Shown piece after piece: positions 5,058 through 5,558 of a DNA stretch of 5,558 nucleotides. Each line of letters begins with the position of its first letter. Positions within the stretch are counted from its first letter, which is position 1. This DNA comes from an uncultured Chloroflexota bacterium (GTDB taxonomy: Bacteria; Chloroflexota; Limnocylindria; Limnocylindrales; Limnocylindraceae), in assembly GCA_903820655.1 (NCBI GenBank), contig CAIJIA010000096.1:1-5558 (forward strand). Direction: 5' to 3'. The notes under the pieces are model-generated. The model did no database searches. It was not told the DNA's origin and saw nothing but the letters and a program-made list of their open reading frames with translations. A program made the translations under genes and the position numbers.

Positions 5058-5558
5058 AACGACGCGCTCCCAGCCGCCGCTGATCTGCAGCGCTGCTGGG
5101 TTGCCGCCGGCATGCAACGAACGATCAGGGAGTAGCCCAACAACCTCGGTCTCGCCAATCTCAGCGCCGCGGCTACTCGCTGCAACACGTACGCGTTCAC
5201 GAATCGCATGCAGCGTATCGCCGCGATCGGTAGCCTTAAGTAGGTCGTGCAGATTCATCGACACTTGTGCGATCCCTTTGCTTGCAAGTGGGAAGCCGAG
5301 CGCCTGCAGCCCGCGCACGCCACCAGGAGTTGCGCCGCGGATCTCCCGTGCAATCTCTTTTGCAATCACGAGAAGCGTGTCGGCATCGGCGCCACTAAGT
5401 GCAATATTCCACGCCGCCATCAGCGTGCGCGCCCCAACGGCGGTTGCGCCTGCGGTTGGGTGCGGCTCAAGTGGCCCGAAGTCTGGTGCGCCACCATCCG
5501 CCGCCTGGTGCGCCGCGAGCTGCTCAAATCCGCCGCGCCGCAACGTTGGAAGTGAGCG
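5046..5558 (-). CDS. ftcD: Glutamate formiminotransferase (3' part; 5' end outside window)
   Basis: The frame is open to the window edge and gives the last 170 residues. Seen: LPTLRRGGFE near the start, PDFGP, HPTAGATAVGART (33-45) leading into MAAWNIAL, AKEIAREIRG, GIAQVSMNLHD (95-105) and ETEVVGLLPD (136-145). These are the end of the N-terminal subdomain and the whole C-terminal subdomain of the formiminotransferase fold. By family knowledge it moves the formimino group from N-formiminoglutamate to tetrahydrofolate in histidine degradation; some bacterial homologues use it in formyl-group transfer instead. The protein stops soon after this domain, so no cyclodeaminase domain is fused, unlike the vertebrate enzyme. 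The catalytic His of the N-subdomain is outside the window. Its stop lies inside the convergent tail-anchored gene. Confidence 0.92.
   Translation of the reverse strand, partial: RSLPTLRRGGFEQLAAHQAADGGAPDFGPLEPHPTAGATAVGARTLMAAWNIALSGADADTLLVIAKEIAREIRGATPGGVRGLQALGFPLASKGIAQVSMNLHDLLKATDRGDTLHAIRERVRVAASSRGAEIGETEVVGLLPDRSLHAGGNPAALQISGGWERVVLDR
5069..5100 (+). repeat. Nested inverted repeat at the convergent gene end
   Basis: CCCAGC (5069-5074) pairs with GCTGGG (5095-5100), and inside it CGCTG (5078-5082) pairs with CAGCG (5088-5092) around a 5-nt loop. It begins 12 bp after the stop of the tail-anchored gene and lies within the end of the formiminotransferase coding sequence. It could end transcription of the plus-strand genes, but no T-tract follows, and the coding constraint may explain it. 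Confidence 0.35.

Overview
This is a 5.6 kb stretch of moderately GC-rich, densely coding bacterial chromosome. It holds six or seven ordinary-looking genes, one 234-bp intergenic region, and no tRNA, rRNA, CRISPR array, insertion sequence or phage hallmark. The source is not certain. The ArgRS sequence type (EFVSANPTG followed by a variant HIGH box), the single-domain formiminotransferase and apparently leaderless genes suggest Chloroflexota (Limnocylindria-like) or, less likely, a deep Actinomycetota lineage. This placement is inference from sequence style only.

Layout. 1-407 (+): 3' end of a PHP-family histidinol-phosphatase. 386-1222 (+): an intact metallo-beta-lactamase-fold hydrolase of the Rv1339/YhfI type (possible cyclic-nucleotide phosphodiesterase), overlapping the previous gene by 22 nt. 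1233-1751 (-): a small single-pass membrane-anchored protein, convergent with the hydrolase. 1790-3619 (+): complete arginyl-tRNA synthetase, divergent from the membrane protein across only 38 bp that carry back-to-back -10-like boxes. 3620-3853: non-coding, with a perfect 10-bp stem-loop. 3854-4579 (+): a second, unrelated MBL-fold protein (UlaG-like) that has lost most of the family's metal ligands. 4625-4834 and 4827-5057 (+): a four-cysteine zinc-ribbon microprotein and an 8-nt-overlapping acidic Gly/Asp-rich tail-anchored membrane protein. 5046-5558 (-): 3' part of glutamate formiminotransferase, whose end overlaps the tail-anchored gene by 12 nt.

How the genes fit together. Most are housekeeping: histidine synthesis, arginine charging and histidine/folate one-carbon metabolism. 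They do not form one pathway. The part least explained by known biology is the block from the argS 3' region through the degenerate MBL protein to the two coupled microproteins. The translational overlap suggests that the last two act together, possibly at the membrane. Several start sites share one design: a -10-like hexamer exactly 6 nt before the ATG with no usable Shine-Dalgarno, as expected for leaderless transcripts.
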